Both the position numbers and the translations under genes were made by a program. Shown in pieces: positions 12,227 to 23,525 of a DNA stretch of 64,000 nucleotides. The stretch is from contig OX638135.1 in NCBI GenBank assembly GCA_951804985.1, forward strand, positions 69,803,303 to 69,867,302, written 5' to 3'. How positions within the stretch are numbered: the first letter of the stretch is position 1; each line of letters opens with the position of its first letter. The stretch is from Dryomyza anilis (Eukaryota > Arthropoda > Insecta > Diptera > Dryomyzidae). The notes beneath the pieces are model-generated. The model ran no database searches, was not told the origin of the DNA, and saw only the letters and a list, made by a program, of their open reading frames with translations.

Positions 12227-12312
12227 ATGTTATACTTTCAAATAAATTGTATATTACTTACATATGTAATTTGTGCACTCATGGACACCGCACCAATGGA
12301 TGGTGTCTGTTT

Positions 12313-12453
12313 TCAGGGTAATATCGATGCTGGAGCTCCTATGTTCTCGTCGGTCATTACACCCTCCTTACTGGCCCTTTGGAATCCAGGCACCACGAAG
12401 TGATTGATTTGCGTTCCAGCAAACAACTGAGCTGCCGACGAATTATTGGCCAT
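12313..12453 (-). other. Unrecognised 46-codon open stretch
   Basis: The minus-strand reading starts MANNSSAAQLFAGTQINHF and ends GAPASILP at a stop; it is also open further upstream. Base composition is close to balanced, unlike the AT-rich flanks. GTAAG within it could be a splice donor. It lies in the same TA-flanked element as 11460-11666 and could be part of one captured gene. Function unknown. Confidence 0.3.
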
Positions 12454-12678
12454 TTGTTGACCAATAATTATCCGTTAGTCGCCGTGCCGATAGTTGCCGT
12501 CCACAAAAGTTGCGATTTTAAAATGAAATTTCGAAATAAATAAAAAAATGTCTATGTCAATTTAACTTTGAAAATGAAAATTAACAATTTTATTTTCAAA
12601 ATTGAAAATAATTTTGTCGCTTTTAATAAATTGATAATATTTATTTTTTAAAATCAACAATTATTTTCTATGTGTGTA

Positions 12679-12947
12679 GGATACAATTACAAACACAAAT
12701 TATTATTTATTTTGACTCACAAAGCGCTCAGCAGATGGCAAAGTTTGGTGGACTCCATTCTAGAACTAAGCACATCATACACTACAGATCTCACATTATT
12801 CACGATGCTATTGAGAATCAAATTGTAGAAGTCAAATACATGCCAACTAGCGAAATGCCTGCAGATATGCTAACAAAACCCTTAACTAAAATCAAGCACG
12901 AACTTTGCATAACTACGATGGGAATGAAATCGTTTGTTACCTAATGT
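12679..12947 (+). pseudogene. copia RNase H C-terminal end
   Basis: The frame reads IYFDSQSAQQMAKF, HSRTKHIIHYRSH, VEVKYMPTSEMPADMLTKPL, the standard copia RNase H ending, and stops at 12942-12944. A purine tract GAGGAGGCGC precedes the 3' LTR. Confidence 0.92.
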
Positions 12948-12960
12948 TGAGGAGGCGCAT

Positions 12961-13170
12961 TGATATATACAACAATACTCTTACATTTTTTACTTGTTCA
13001 TAATACTTTGTTTTATATTCAATCGTTTTTTAAAATATTTGTTTTTTATCAATTGAAAATTATTTTTATTGTCACTCTGAAAGTTGTACTTGAATAAAAC
13101 ACACATTCATTTCTAAAAATCCCTGTCCTTCTTTCCAAATATATTAATTCCACTAAATTGAAACATAACA
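12961..13170 (+). repeat. Ty1/copia 3' LTR
   Basis: This is the partner of 8057-8266, of equal length. It begins TGATATATAC and ends AACATAACA. Confidence 0.93.
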
Positions 13171-13424
13171 ATAATTTTGTGTTAAATTACAAAAATTCCC
13201 TAATTAAAAAAACCACATGTAATATTCATTGAAGAAAAAAATATTTTTTTAAATATTCTACGAACTAAGATTGAACGTTAAAATATGTTTAAAAAAAATA
13301 TAATAGTTTCAGCGTTCAGATTTTCATCACTAAATAGAGTTTCGTTTGAATAATTGGAATACTGTATGACCCATACAAAAACCAGTTTATCGATAAACAT
13401 GTTACATATATTTTAATTTGTCAA
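13171..13424. other. AT-rich, nothing recognised
   Basis: No ORF, motif or repeat partner was seen between the copia 3' LTR and the next element. Confidence 0.5.
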
Positions 13425-14420
13425 AATTACACTACACAACAAAATGAGAAAAAAAAGTTTGCGCAGTAAATTCCATTATTTTTGTATTATTGGAAATGAC
13501 TCGCATAATTTGAATATATGAATTAAAAAATGTTCTACGGATAGGCTTACGAGATTTCGGGCAATAACTTTTGTATTGAGCTTTCAAAAAGGTGGTCACA
13601 TATATTTGTAAATATGTCGCGTTTAATAAAACCTATAAACTTAATTGTTATATCGAATAAAAGATAATTAAATATTCAATAAACATTTTACCAAAATTTT
13701 ATTAAAAAATGCATTTAAAAAATGGCGAAAAATTGAAAACGCAAGATTATGCACAGTTTGCAATATTATAAAATTAGCCTGTATATTTTAAAAGAAAATG
13801 ATGTAAAAATAAAAGAAATCTATGGCTACGTTTTGAGAACAGAAAAATCATGTGAAATCATTAAAATTGGGTATTAACTAAAAAAATCGAATAATATATT
13901 GATACCCTATACCCATGGGTTACAAGTTATAAAACATATGTGAGGATATTTTAGCGGAGGGAATGGTATGAAAAAGTATATATTTTCTTGGCCAACATCA
14001 CTTTCCGAGTCGATTTAGAAATGACCGTCTGTCTGTCCGCCTATACACGATAACTTTAAAACTTCTATTCCGAATGATGTGGAATTTATTTTCAATATAT
14101 TTTAGTAGAATAGTAATTCGAAGTTCGATAATGAGTTGATTTAGTTAACGTAATCTACTACATCCACTACGAAATATGGGTTTATTTTTTAGGATCACAT
14201 ATCTCGTTAAGTATTAAAGATAAAGTTATAAAATTTAAAAATATTTACAAGCAATCATCTATTAATAGGTTGAGCACCAAAATAATCGTGATTCGCTCAC
14301 ATTTTTTATTTTCTATTTTTATGCCTATTTGTATAGCACTCAATTATATTGCTTTCACATAACTTTTTTTATCCTCAAATGATACCCATATATTTTTGTC
14401 ATTTATAACTCAATTTCTTC
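13425..14420 (-). mobile_element. Mini-me-core element, family X copy
   Basis: The stretch 13425-13700 is the inverted copy of 36370-36620 (shared block ACTACACAACAAAATGAG). A mini-me-like core lies at 13905-14055: GGGTAT-type end, AAAAGTATATATTTTCTTGG, GAGTCGATTTAG, GTCTGTCTGTCCGCC. Sequence to 14420 matches the inverted 35030-35900 region. No coding capacity. Confidence 0.75.
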
Positions 14421-14424
14421 GACG

Positions 14425-15606
14425 GAGTGTGAACTAACCTTTTTCGGAACAAGTTGGACGTTGGCAATCTTCCAACAAGATGGTAAAACTCCTGGTATTT
14501 AGGATATGTTAAAAAGGTTAGGCAATGGACGAGCCAAGTGATAAGTGATGCGCACTTATTCAACAAAAAGGTCTTTGTTATTATTGAGGTTTGTTAGGAG
14601 CTATTTAATTCTTCGAGTTCTGCATTGCAGCAGAAACAAAATCGACGACGGGCAGTGGTTGATTGCTATCTGGGAGCGTTGAATTATTGGAAAATAATTC
14701 TGCCAAATGATTAGCTTTATCAACCGGGTCAGTGAAGTTCTGACCATTTATAATAAGAGTTAGAGTATACGATGTCGTCTGATTCTTCATCCTTTTTACA
14801 AATGACCAGACATTTTTTTCTACCTCTGTGGTAGAGAAGGACCTTTTTGCGCGCGTTTCGTTCGGGAAGAAACTTTTCGCGAGAGATCACGGCATTACAG
14901 TGATTCCTAACCTGTATGCGAAGTCTTTTTGTGTCAGCATTCTTGTTAATCCTAGAAGTCTCATGAAACCAAGAGTGGCTTAATACTAAACTTTTGAGAA
15001 GGTATGAAGGACCGCATACGTAATAAAATAATATTTTGTACCATTAAAGCCACGGCATTTTTGTCTCTCTCTGCGAAACACAATTTCCAATTAAAGTTTC
15101 GAAAAAATCATTTAACGCAATACAATTTGATATTTCGTAAAGCCATACATTTTTTTTGAAGCTTTAATCAAAGAGACGCGTAAAATAGACTAAGAAAACT
15201 CAGTCGGAGTGCAAGGACTTTCACATCATATTTTTCATGATGTGAAGTCAGAAAAAGGTCTAGGACTTTTGGCCTCTGCTCACCAACGCGTGGGAGGTAC
15301 GGCGGTTCCTTCACCAATTAAGTGAGTTGATTGCACTCTGCAAAGAGTTCAACAATACAACCTTTCTGTGTTGATAGACCCGAGTGTCTCAACAAGGTAG
15401 CGTTGTGCACATTAAATTCCCCGGAAACTGCTCCAATAATTTGAGATCGAATCGGACAGAGAGTCTAGCTTATTACAGGTAGAACTCCTATCTATATTCG
15501 GCCTGCTATATAAAAAACACATAATGTGTGTTTGAATTTTGAATTTATGCCAAATTGTGTTAAATTCGCTATCCGACAAACTATGTTGTTTCTGCAGTTG
15601 ATACTC
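14425..15606 (-). pseudogene. LINE (Jockey/CR1-type) ORF2 remnant, part 1
   Basis: Homologous to 43132-44100 and, at 14430-14570, to the intact RT at 47750-47880. The minus strand contains the linker between endonuclease and RT (SREKFLPERNARKKVLLYHR-like) and RT-start sequence. It is full of stops and shifts. A hAT-like element interrupts it at 15615, and it resumes at 17816. Confidence 0.75.
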
Positions 15607-15614
15607 AACGTAAC

Positions 15615-17807
15615 CGTGGTTGCCACTCGGAATGAATTTTGTCTACCAGAATTTCCCAAAAAAGTTACCAAAAAGTACCATTATTTTTAAATATATTGAA
15701 TGAATAAAAATTCGCAAAATGATCTGTCATCTCTGTCATCTAACCAATAAATGTTCCTTACGTCCGAAACTTTCTGGATTGTTTCGCTCTTTCCCCTTCA
15801 TCACTGTATATAAATATTATCCTGTTTCTGTAATTTTGCTTGAAATATGTTTGACTTCTGTGTCTTGATTTTACAAATTGAATACAAAAAACATTTTTAT
15901 TTAATCTGTTACTTAGCCACAGTGTTGCCAGGCGTACGATAATTATCATTTTGTACGAACATCCCAGTACTACTAAAATTTTTGGTGTACGATTGTAGTG
16001 TAATATGCGATAATGTCAGCAAAACCGAAATTTCAGTTTTAAACGTCAGTTGAGGTTAATGTATTTACAGCTGAAAGTATACACGACAATTGTTTTGACA
16101 ATTTCCATACAAACATTTGAAACGTGTCGGTTTTTGGTAAGAGGCGTCGATATGTACTTTTTTAAAATTAAAAATGAGTTTTAAAAACAGATTTTAAACC
16201 TTTTTAACAAATAACTCAACTTAATATAACATATAAAATTTAATTCAAATAACTATTACTATTCTGTGTCCGCCCAAAAGGAAGTGTTTTTCAGAAAATA
16301 ATCAAAAATTTAAAACAACGAATAGATAGATCTGTGAATTTGAATATATGGTTTTTTGTATTATTATAAAATATTTCGTTTTTGTTCAGTGGAATGCAAC
16401 TTTTATAAGTCACGTCAAGTAATGATAATTTTTGTTTGTAAATTACTGGATACATTGTGAAAACAATGGTAATAAACTTTACTGCATCTAATTGCATCTA
16501 AATGTCGTTTTAATGTCAAATATAAATGTACATAGAAATATAAAATATACATAGGGGGCATTATTCCTGAAATGAGACATCTGCATCTAAAATTTTCTTC
16601 AAATTCTCGCCATTTGAAGACTACAAACTACCTATTAACTAGCTATTTGTTACTGAATTAAAAGTGATTTAAATTGAAAAGTAAATTTTAAAATGTTACT
16701 AAAAAATTTGCTCTAATAAATCTATAAAGAAATTTGGAACAATAATTAAAATAAAATTGATTTCTAACATCTATTAGAAATGGTAAAACGTAATTTTGAA
16801 TTATATGTGAAGCGCTCACAAAAAGGCCTTATGTTAATCCCACCTTTAAAACTTTGTAATTGATACAAAATTTTATAGAAAAAAGTGTTTCTCTTATATG
16901 GAGGAACACCTCTACAAATTCCAGTAGTGTATTTAGAAATGGAACTAATCTTGAAAAAAAATGAGCCTAATGAAAATTTTCGTTTTCTCTGAAATTCGAG
17001 TTCAAAAACTTTATAATAATTTAATAATTATAAACTGATGTAGATAAAAATAACAAAAAACAGAATGAAATACTACGTTAAATTACATCAAAAGGAAAAG
17101 TTTGTTTTTTTAAAACATAACAATTTTTAAAAAGTTTGGAATTTCGAAAAAAAAGTCAACTAATATGTTTTTTATACATGTACAAAGCTGATGACCAAGT
17201 TATATTAAAATAAAAGAGTAAACATTATTTAATGTCTACGCATCATAAATATTTTACAAAATATTGAACGAATATACTTTTTAAATTAAGAGTATCGATG
17301 CAGGTACCAGTAATAAAAAAAAGGAGTATTCCACTCGATTTCGCAAGGAATTCTCTTTAAGAATCTATAATTTCCAGATATCTATTTTTATTAGTGTAGA
17401 CGTGAGATTTAAAAACCTTCCATGCGAACGTTTTTGCCCATTTTTCCTATACGTACTCAAACGAAACGTTGAGTAAAAAGATACATGAGGGGGATAAGGT
17501 TATTTTTTTACATTTTATGATTGTACCACCCATAACAATAATTTGTTTGCTTCGTAGGATAGTGGCGCCATTCATTTACAAAATATATTTATATATATTT
17601 ATCTATTTCTATTTTCATTTCATATAATAACAAAGAAATTTCTCTAATTTTTCGATTCAATAAGAATACGAAAATTAAACATATATATTTAAAAAATATT
17701 TCATTTATTATTGTCATATCGAAAAGTTACCAAAATGAATAAAAAAGTTACCAAGCTGACAAAAAGTTATCAATTTTGGTTGTAAGTTACCAAGAGTGGC
17801 AACCGTG
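15615..17807. mobile_element. hAT-like element with AAGTTACCAA repeats
   Basis: The terminal repeats are CGTGGTTGCCACTC at the left and the complement of CACGGTTGCCACTC at the right. They are flanked by AACGTAAC (15607-15614) and AACGTCAC (17808-17815), an 8-bp duplication with one mismatch. The LINE is contiguous when the insert is removed. AAGTTACCAA-type motifs cluster at the ends, as subterminal repeats. Nothing coding was recognised in the 2.2 kb between. Confidence 0.75.
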
Positions 17808-17815
17808 AACGTCAC

Positions 17816-18260
17816 TCCGAATAAATAGAGCGTGACCCCGATGGGCAGAAAATAATGGCAGCAAGTGATACCCAGGAATTTGAAAGTCCAGTGGATCTGC
17901 ACCCTCACTAACCTGGGTCTAACCTAGTGTCATTATTTGTGGCTTATTAAATGTGCACATACGCATAAACAGCGAAGAAATTAGTTTTTCTACTGGGAAA
18001 ACAAATGAGAGCTCAAGCCAAGCTGTGGTGAGTGTTAATGCCTTTACCACGGCATAGATTACTCACTCAGTGCAGCCTCAACCGTGAGCGCTAGTAGGGT
18101 GGTGAAAGATGAGGGAGGAAGGGAATACGACAACAAACCAGTGCAATTGCAGCAAAGAGCATAGAAATTACCTTTGCGTTGGCAGTTGCAAAAAACAGCG
18201 AGTGCAGCAAGCAGCGCTAAACCGGTTCTGTTTATTTATTGTTGTTATTGATTGTTTTCT
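17816..18260 (-). pseudogene. LINE remnant, part 2 (endonuclease start and 5' UTR)
   Basis: Homologous to 44190-44710. The minus strand carries the start of the APE-type endonuclease and the GC-richer 5' untranslated region (CACTCGCTGTTTTT, GCACTGAGTG). Frame-broken. Confidence 0.7.
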
Positions 18261-18789
18261 TTTGTTGATTTTATTTAATTTTAAATTATTTTTGTCTGTA
18301 TATTTATTTGAATATGTGTTTTATTAAAATTCGGAGTAATTATTTTTGGTGTAAATATTGTTTTAAACACAATTTAGATAAAAACTCCGTACGGAACACG
18401 TTTCAAAGCCAAGACTAGACACGTCCGTCCTCTAAAAGTGCGTTGACGCTGATTTTAACCGAAAGGTTCACAGTCGAAAATTTAGAAAAAAAACATTGAT
18501 TATGTCTGTAAAATACGGTGTTGTATGACAAAATTGAGATAATCCTAAATATTCATATATACGCTAAAAAAATACTTGTCTCCCAGTATTTCTGGATCAG
18601 TTCGTTACAGGATTTTATTTGCATTTGAAATCATATATTTTAAAAATAAATTAAAATTTAATAAAAAATTTAAAAATTTTGATATGCACTTGCATATTCA
18701 TACTCAACGGATACGCACACTAGACTGATTAAAAATCTACTAATGTTAAAATGTTTCGCTCCACGTCGACTTTCTGAAACAAGGACCTC
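18261..18789. other. No gene seen
   Basis: AT-rich, with scattered stops. The last part (about 18740-18800, CGTCGACTTTCTGAAAC) matches the inverted 37325-37375, so it is part of a dispersed repeat. Confidence 0.5.
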
Positions 18790-19023
18790 TAAAAAAAAAG
18801 AATAAGCCTTTAAAAGTAAAAAAAAATGATCCTGTGATCACTAGATATCTTTAAAATGATATGTCACACTTATCTTTTCAAATATCGTCTTATTAGTAGA
18901 TAGTAAAATTAAGCACACCAAGCCTAAAATACTCTCAACCCAAAAGTCGATGCCCACCCCAAATTAAAAAAAAGTATTTTAAGTATTTTAAGACTTGTTA
19001 TTTTAAGAATTGTTAAATATCAC

Positions 19024-20946
19024 GTTTTAATTACTTTTTGCAGTTTTTTGAATTTTTTTATAATAAATAAATTTTTGTGCCTTAACTTTTAAGTTTGTTT
19101 GTCCACCATTATGGTTGTTCAGCATTATGGTTCATAATTAGTGGTAACAAGCGCAAAAAAAATGTTTTTTTAAATAGTCCTCTTATAAGCATTATACCCT
19201 TAATTAGTCCTTACATGGATTAACGTGTATAAAAATATTTACCAAACAAAAAAAAATAATCAGTAAGCTAACATTAATAGTTGAATAGATATTACAATTC
19301 AAAGTCAAATTATCATGAAATTTTAGTTTAAAATCTGTAACGAAAAAGTAAAAATTAATAATATTAAAAACCATAATTTAAGTAAATGATTTAAAGTTAA
19401 GTAAAAAGGAAATCTAATGATATATTTTTTATGCTTGAAGCCATAATAATTTAATTGAAAATGATCATCAAAAGTTCAAATATGTCCTTTAAGCTCTTTG
19501 CGTAACATCACATGATCAACAAAGGACAAACGGAATTCAGATTTTTGTTTCTCGTACAGAAATTACTCTAAAACCAAAATTATCATAATAAAAATCGTGT
19601 TAATGCCCTTTTTAGTTAATACCCGCAATTTCTACAACTAGATATCCATCGTGTAAATCAAAATAAAAAATTATTCTAAATATGTAAATAAAACGAGTTG
19701 GGTTAGGTCACATGGGGCGGATTTTTATAGTCGGTCGGGCCCGACTATGGAATACCCTACACCTTTGGTGGGGATATTAATGTGGGATATTTAACTGCAT
19801 ACCTCAAATTTAAAGTTTTTATTTATGCTGAACCTCCCCACCCTCAGAATACTATTCATATATCAGAAATTTACGTCTTATATCCCCATAAATTAAAAAA
19901 TTTATATAAAAGTATAAACAACTAAAAAAAAATGAAAAATATAATTGGGTGGACCACGCCTATATTTAAAATTTTGAAAGGCTAATATTTCATAGATTTG
20001 ATTTTAATAATTTACGGATCAAATTTCCACTATGAAAACCCGGGAAATAATCAAAAAAAAATGTGCGGATCACGCCCATTTTTGGACCACATATTTAATA
20101 ATATTAAAAACCATAATTTAAGTAAATGATTTAAAGTTAAGTAAAAAGGAAATCTAATGATATATTTTTATGCTTGAAGCCATAATAATTTAATTGAAAA
20201 TGATCATCAAAAGTTCAAATATGTCCTTTAAGCTCTTTGCGTAACATCACATGATCAACAATGGACAAACGGAATTCGGATTTGTGTTTCTCGTACAGAA
20301 ATTACTCTAAAACCAAAATTATCATAATAAAAATCGTGTTAATGCCCGCAATTTCTACAACCATCGTGTAAATCAAAATAAAAAATTATTCTAAATATGT
20401 AAATAAAACGAGTTGGGTTAGGTCACATGGGGCGGATTTTTATAGTCGGTCGGGCCCGACTATGGACCCCTACACCTTTGGTGGGGATATTAATGTGGGA
20501 TATTTAACTGCATACCTCAAATTTAAAGTTTTTAATTATGCTGAACCTCCCCACCCTCAGAATACTATTCATATATCAGAAATTTACGTCTTATATCCCC
20601 ATAAATTTAAAAATTTATATAAAAGTATAAAAAAATGAAAAATATAATTGGGCGGATCACGCCTATATTTAAAATTTTGAAAGGCTAATATTTCATAGAT
20701 TTGATTTTAATAATTTACGGATCAAATTTCCACTATGAAAACCCGGGAAATAATGAAAAAAAAATGTGCGGATCACGCCCATTTTTGGACCACATATTTT
20801 TAGGTGAATTCTAACAATACCTTTTTAAATTTTTTAACTATACCTTGAATACTTTTCGAGTTATTAGTTCCGAAAGAGTTATATAAAAGTGACTTGTATG
20901 GGAGGTGGGCGTGTCCGTTGACCGATTTGGCTCATTTTCAAACTCA
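19024..20946 (+). repeat. 1923-bp tandem duplication, copy A
   Basis: Matches 20947-22869 base for base wherever compared, with a constant offset of 1923. It contains two diverged 740-bp units (19355-20094 and from 20095). Confidence 0.95.
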
Positions 20947-22869
20947 GTTTTAATTACTTTTTGCAGTTTTTTGAATTTTTTTATAATAAATAAATTTTTG
21001 TGCCTTAACTTTTAAGTTTGTTTGTCCACCATTATGGTTGTTCAGCATTATGGTTCATAATTAGTGGTAACAAGCGCAAAAAAAATGTTTTTTTAAATAG
21101 TCCTCTTATAAGCATTATACCCTTAATTAGTCCTTACATGGATTAACGTGTATAAAAATATTTACCAAACAAAAAAAAATAATCAGTAAGCTAACATTAA
21201 TAGTTGAATAGATATTACAATTCAAAGTCAAATTATCATGAAATTTTAGTTTAAAATCTGTAACGAAAAAGTAAAAATTAATAATATTAAAAACCATAAT
21301 TTAAGTAAATGATTTAAAGTTAAGTAAAAAGGAAATCTAATGATATATTTTTTATGCTTGAAGCCATAATAATTTAATTGAAAATGATCATCAAAAGTTC
21401 AAATATGTCCTTTAAGCTCTTTGCGTAACATCACATGATCAACAAAGGACAAACGGAATTCAGATTTTTGTTTCTCGTACAGAAATTACTCTAAAACCAA
21501 AATTATCATAATAAAAATCGTGTTAATGCCCTTTTTAGTTAATACCCGCAATTTCTACAACTAGATATCCATCGTGTAAATCAAAATAAAAAATTATTCT
21601 AAATATGTAAATAAAACGAGTTGGGTTAGGTCACATGGGGCGGATTTTTATAGTCGGTCGGGCCCGACTATGGAATACCCTACACCTTTGGTGGGGATAT
21701 TAATGTGGGATATTTAACTGCATACCTCAAATTTAAAGTTTTTATTTATGCTGAACCTCCCCACCCTCAGAATACTATTCATATATCAGAAATTTACGTC
21801 TTATATCCCCATAAATTAAAAAATTTATATAAAAGTATAAACAACTAAAAAAAAATGAAAAATATAATTGGGTGGACCACGCCTATATTTAAAATTTTGA
21901 AAGGCTAATATTTCATAGATTTGATTTTAATAATTTACGGATCAAATTTCCACTATGAAAACCCGGGAAATAATCAAAAAAAAATGTGCGGATCACGCCC
22001 ATTTTTGGACCACATATTTAATAATATTAAAAACCATAATTTAAGTAAATGATTTAAAGTTAAGTAAAAAGGAAATCTAATGATATATTTTTATGCTTGA
22101 AGCCATAATAATTTAATTGAAAATGATCATCAAAAGTTCAAATATGTCCTTTAAGCTCTTTGCGTAACATCACATGATCAACAATGGACAAACGGAATTC
22201 GGATTTGTGTTTCTCGTACAGAAATTACTCTAAAACCAAAATTATCATAATAAAAATCGTGTTAATGCCCGCAATTTCTACAACCATCGTGTAAATCAAA
22301 ATAAAAAATTATTCTAAATATGTAAATAAAACGAGTTGGGTTAGGTCACATGGGGCGGATTTTTATAGTCGGTCGGGCCCGACTATGGACCCCTACACCT
22401 TTGGTGGGGATATTAATGTGGGATATTTAACTGCATACCTCAAATTTAAAGTTTTTAATTATGCTGAACCTCCCCACCCTCAGAATACTATTCATATATC
22501 AGAAATTTACGTCTTATATCCCCATAAATTTAAAAATTTATATAAAAGTATAAAAAAATGAAAAATATAATTGGGCGGATCACGCCTATATTTAAAATTT
22601 TGAAAGGCTAATATTTCATAGATTTGATTTTAATAATTTACGGATCAAATTTCCACTATGAAAACCCGGGAAATAATGAAAAAAAAATGTGCGGATCACG
22701 CCCATTTTTGGACCACATATTTTTAGGTGAATTCTAACAATACCTTTTTAAATTTTTTAACTATACCTTGAATACTTTTCGAGTTATTAGTTCCGAAAGA
22801 GTTATATAAAAGTGACTTGTATGGGAGGTGGGCGTGTCCGTTGACCGATTTGGCTCATTTTCAAACTCA
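20947..22869 (+). repeat. 1923-bp tandem duplication, copy B
   Basis: Second copy. GTT is shared at the joint and at both outer edges (GTTTTAATT at the start, GTTCCTATT at the end), i.e. 3-bp microhomology. Internal units lie at 21278-22017 and from 22018. Confidence 0.95.
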
Positions 22870-23200
22870 GTTCCTATTTTTGGCTAAAATATATTGAGAC
22901 GAAATTTCATCGCATTCTGATCAGTATTTCACAAGTTATTCTGTATTCGGGCAGCAAGACAGACAGACAGACAGACGGACATGGCTAAACGGACTCGGGT
23001 AGTGATGCTGATCAAGAATATATATACTTTTCCATACCGGACACGCCTCCTAAGGGGCGTTACAATATATGCACAAAGTTAATATACCCTGTACCTCATA
23101 GGTGTAGGGTATAATGAGTGTATGGAAGCACAATTTTTTATTGAGAATGTATGTTATAAAATAACAAAAAAAATATTGAAATATAAAAAAACAAATTTTT

Positions 23201-23296
23201 CATAAAAAATTTTTACCATTCTACAAAATTTATTTACATAACTTTTTTCACAAAAAATTTTTACCATTCTACAAAATTTATTTACATAACTTCTGC
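23201..23296 (+). repeat. 48-bp tandem duplication
   Basis: Two copies of a 48-bp unit containing TTTTTACCATTCTAC and TTTATTTACATAAC lie side by side. The following sequence (23280-23480) recurs at 37985-38340. Confidence 0.9.
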
Positions 23297-23525
23297 ACCC
23301 GTGAAATTACCACTCAATTTACAATTATAAATAATGGAAGAAATGTCGATTGATTTGATATGGAATGACTCATATATAGAAATTCTAATATACAAGCCTT
23401 GTAATTTAATGATAACTAGGACTAGGCATGATAACTAGGACCATTACTATCGTGGAAAGTTTGGCCCAATGCTAGAAACGAATAAACGGTTTATTTTCAT
23501 TTTTAGTTTAGTTTTAGTTTTTTTG

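Larger units (their letters stand above)
11188..12676. mobile_element. TA-flanked element (CACACA TIR) in copia RNase H
   Basis: The ends are imperfect inverted repeats (CACACAAAAAAATTATTG at 11188 against the complement of CAATTATTTTCTATGTGTG ending 12676), flanked by TA at 11186-11187 and 12677-12678. This is Tc1/mariner-type target use. Excision would rejoin the copia RNase H text (LEDLG..IQLQTQ) apart from a 1-nt indel. Without the solo LTR inside, it is about 940 bp. No transposase is seen, but two minus-strand open stretches with non-repetitive composition lie inside. Confidence 0.75.
18790..23113. mobile_element. Mini-me/DINE-like repeat cluster
   Basis: The stretch 18840-18980 matches 34350-34470. 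19024-22869 is a tandem duplication. 22870-23113 is the core end: GTCTGT run as (GACA)n, then GATCAAGAATATATATACTT, ending in TACCCTGTACCTCATAGGTG and TAGGGTATAA. The element at 32267-33110 is the reverse complement of the last unit plus core, which defines an element of about 0.85 kb. Each unit carries TAGTCGGTCGGGCCCGACTA, containing a 12-bp perfect palindrome. No ORF. The DINE/mini-me assignment rests on the core sequence only. Confidence 0.75.

Noticed and set aside
15898..15960. Another hAT left end (CAGTGTTGCCAGGCG)
   Set aside because: It looks like a hAT terminus, but no matching complementary right end was found nearby.
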